The notes under the pieces were generated by a model. That model did no database searches. It had not been told where the DNA came from and was given only the letters and a program-made list of their open reading frames with translations. Positions 5,819 through 6,704 of a stretch of 6,704 bases of DNA are shown here, one piece after another. Each line of letters opens with the position of its first letter. Positions within the stretch are counted from its first letter, which is position 1. Source of the stretch: Chromatiales bacterium (GTDB lineage: Bacteria; Pseudomonadota; Gammaproteobacteria; Thiohalomonadales; Thiohalomonadaceae). The position numbers and the translations under genes were made by a program. The stretch covers positions 1 to 6,704 of the forward strand of contig JAOTST010000089.1 of NCBI GenBank assembly GCA_029864785.1, written 5' to 3'.

Positions 5819-5939
5819 TTTCTCTAATCTCTCAAGCTATCTGGCTAATAAATATCTACATTATCCTATTTATTGTTTTACGGCTCTACCCAACAGCCGA
5901 TAATCGGTTATTATTCGCTGCTCATATTAATCAGTATTA
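5819..5939. promoter_or_regulatory. Divergent promoter region between fructosamine kinase and HDOD gene
   Basis: These 121 AT-rich bases separate two divergent genes. For the plus-strand HDOD gene I see TTTACG (5877-5882), 16 bases, then GATAAT (5899-5904), a plausible sigma-70 promoter starting near 5911. On the minus strand AT-rich -10-like boxes (GATAAT, near 5868-5863) occur without a convincing -35. No terminator or small gene is seen. Confidence 0.4.
5897..5907. promoter_or_regulatory. Palindrome over the proposed HDOD -10 box
   Basis: CCGAT-A-ATCGG is a perfect palindrome with 5-base arms that contains the GATAAT proposed as -10 of the HDOD gene. A protein bound here would block that promoter. 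The palindrome is seen; an operator role is an inference, since an 11-base palindrome can occur by chance. Confidence 0.3.
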
Positions 5940-6704
5940 ATGGAAGCAATGTCGGCTAAATCGAAAAAGGAGCTCAGTCTTTGGGTTGACCGGGTCAAAA
6001 ATGAGGAGATGCCCTCATTTGGACAGTCAATCCAGGACATCGTTAAGGTTACCGAAAAAGACCTCTCATCCGCCTCGGATTTAGCCCATGTCGTTCTGCA
6101 AGATGTCTCCATGACCGCCAAAGTCATCAAGGTCGCCAACAGCATCTACTTTAACCCTCAAAATACGCACGTTAGCACCGTAAGCCGTGCGGTCATATCC
6201 ATCGGGTTTAATACTGTTCGTGACATCAGCCTCGCCGTCGCCCTGATAGAGACCCTGGTAAAGGGTAAAAATAAGAAACAACTTATTGCCGAGCTCGCTC
6301 GCTCAATTCATGCCGCTACTCAGGCAAAATCGCTGGCAGAACTTAGTGGCGATACCTCACCGGAAGAGGTCTTTATCGATACCCTGTTGAATAAGATCGG
6401 CGATCTGGTCTTCTGGAGCTTTAGTGGGCCTATCGGTGAAAAACTGCTCGAGCTCATGAACGCCCCGGGATACACCCCCGAGAGCGCCCAAGAGGAGCTG
6501 CTCGGTTTTCAACTGAAAGACTTGGGCGAAAAACTACGAGGAGAGTGGCAACTCTCCGACCCCGATAGGAAAAATGTCGATACAGGAATGCGTACCAAGG
6601 CAATAGAACTCGCCTACAAGGTCTCAGATATCGCTGAAAACAAGGGGTGGGGTTCATCAAAGATGAAAGAGCTCATCGCTGAGATCGGCCAATCCATGAG
6701 CCTC
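5940..6704 (+). CDS. HDOD-domain signalling protein, C-terminus off the right edge
   Basis: HDOD proteins are metal-free relatives of HD phosphohydrolases that act in signal transduction as scaffolds or regulators. The 255 codons in the window contain the domain: MPSFGQSIQDIVKV (24-37), the hallmark LQDVSMTAKVIKVANSIYF (53-71), then VSRAVISIGFNTVRDISLAVAL (81-102). Next comes RSIHAATQAKSLAEL (121-135), and TLLNKIGDLVF (148-158) where relatives often have LLHDIGKLVL. Here the H-D pair is N151-K152, and a later block (LLGFQLKDLGEKL) also lacks its usual histidine. The frame is open only from a TAA at 5928; ATG at 5940 or 5949 may start it. GGAAG before the second is only two bases away, so neither has a good ribosome site. 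Whether a kinase, receiver or other output domain follows cannot be seen. Divergent from the fructosamine kinase. Confidence 0.9.
   Translation, partial: MEAMSAKSKKELSLWVDRVKNEEMPSFGQSIQDIVKVTEKDLSSASDLAHVVLQDVSMTAKVIKVANSIYFNPQNTHVSTVSRAVISIGFNTVRDISLAVALIETLVKGKNKKQLIAELARSIHAATQAKSLAELSGDTSPEEVFIDTLLNKIGDLVFWSFSGPIGEKLLELMNAPGYTPESAQEELLGFQLKDLGEKLRGEWQLSDPDRKNVDTGMRTKAIELAYKVSDIAENKGWGSSKMKELIAEIGQSMSL

Noticed and set aside
1..6704. Mobile element, defence island or secondary-metabolite cluster
   Set aside because: All genes belong to housekeeping or regulatory families. No transposase, integrase, long terminal repeats, direct-repeat array or biosynthetic core enzyme is present.

Overview
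This window looks like chromosomal DNA of a gammaproteobacterium. The grounds are a class I (enterobacterial-type) adenylate cyclase, two late lipid A acyltransferases of the LpxL/LpxM type, and a TtcA-type tRNA thiolase; no genus can be named from the sequence alone. Genes are tightly packed and nearly every base is coding. I see no tRNA, rRNA, insertion sequence, CRISPR array, phage or defence gene. The only gene-free stretches are two short divergent promoter regions (75 and 121 bases) and a 42-base gap.

Layout: (1) 1-1782, minus strand: cyaA, cut by the left edge. (2) 1825-2253, minus: a single-domain rhodanese directly upstream of cyaA and probably co-transcribed with it. (3) 2254-2328: divergent promoter region. 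(4) 2329-3087, plus: a short TtcA-like PP-loop tRNA thiolase. (5) 3090-3962, plus: an LpxL-type acyltransferase, coupled to ttcA, with no in-frame ATG, GTG or TTG where the family N-terminus must begin. (6) 3959-4930, minus: a second acyltransferase, more LpxM-like, meeting the first tail to tail with overlapping stop codons. (7) 4940-5818, minus: a fructosamine kinase, the upstream partner of (6), 9 bases apart. (8) 5819-5939: divergent promoter region. (9) 5940 to the right edge, plus: an HDOD-domain signalling protein, cut by the edge.

Functional reading: the rhodanese and the TtcA-like enzyme face each other across one promoter region, which suggests (but does not prove) a persulfide supply for tRNA thiolation. 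The two acyltransferases probably add the secondary acyl chains of lipid A at the inner membrane. CyaA and the HDOD protein are regulatory. None of this is a plainly new system. The most interesting details are in translation starts: a probable AUC start under a strong Shine-Dalgarno and inside a small hairpin at the ttcA/acyltransferase junction, a similar GAGGAG-7-ATT arrangement at the other acyltransferase, and a hairpin in the cyaA leader that could bring a distant Shine-Dalgarno into range.
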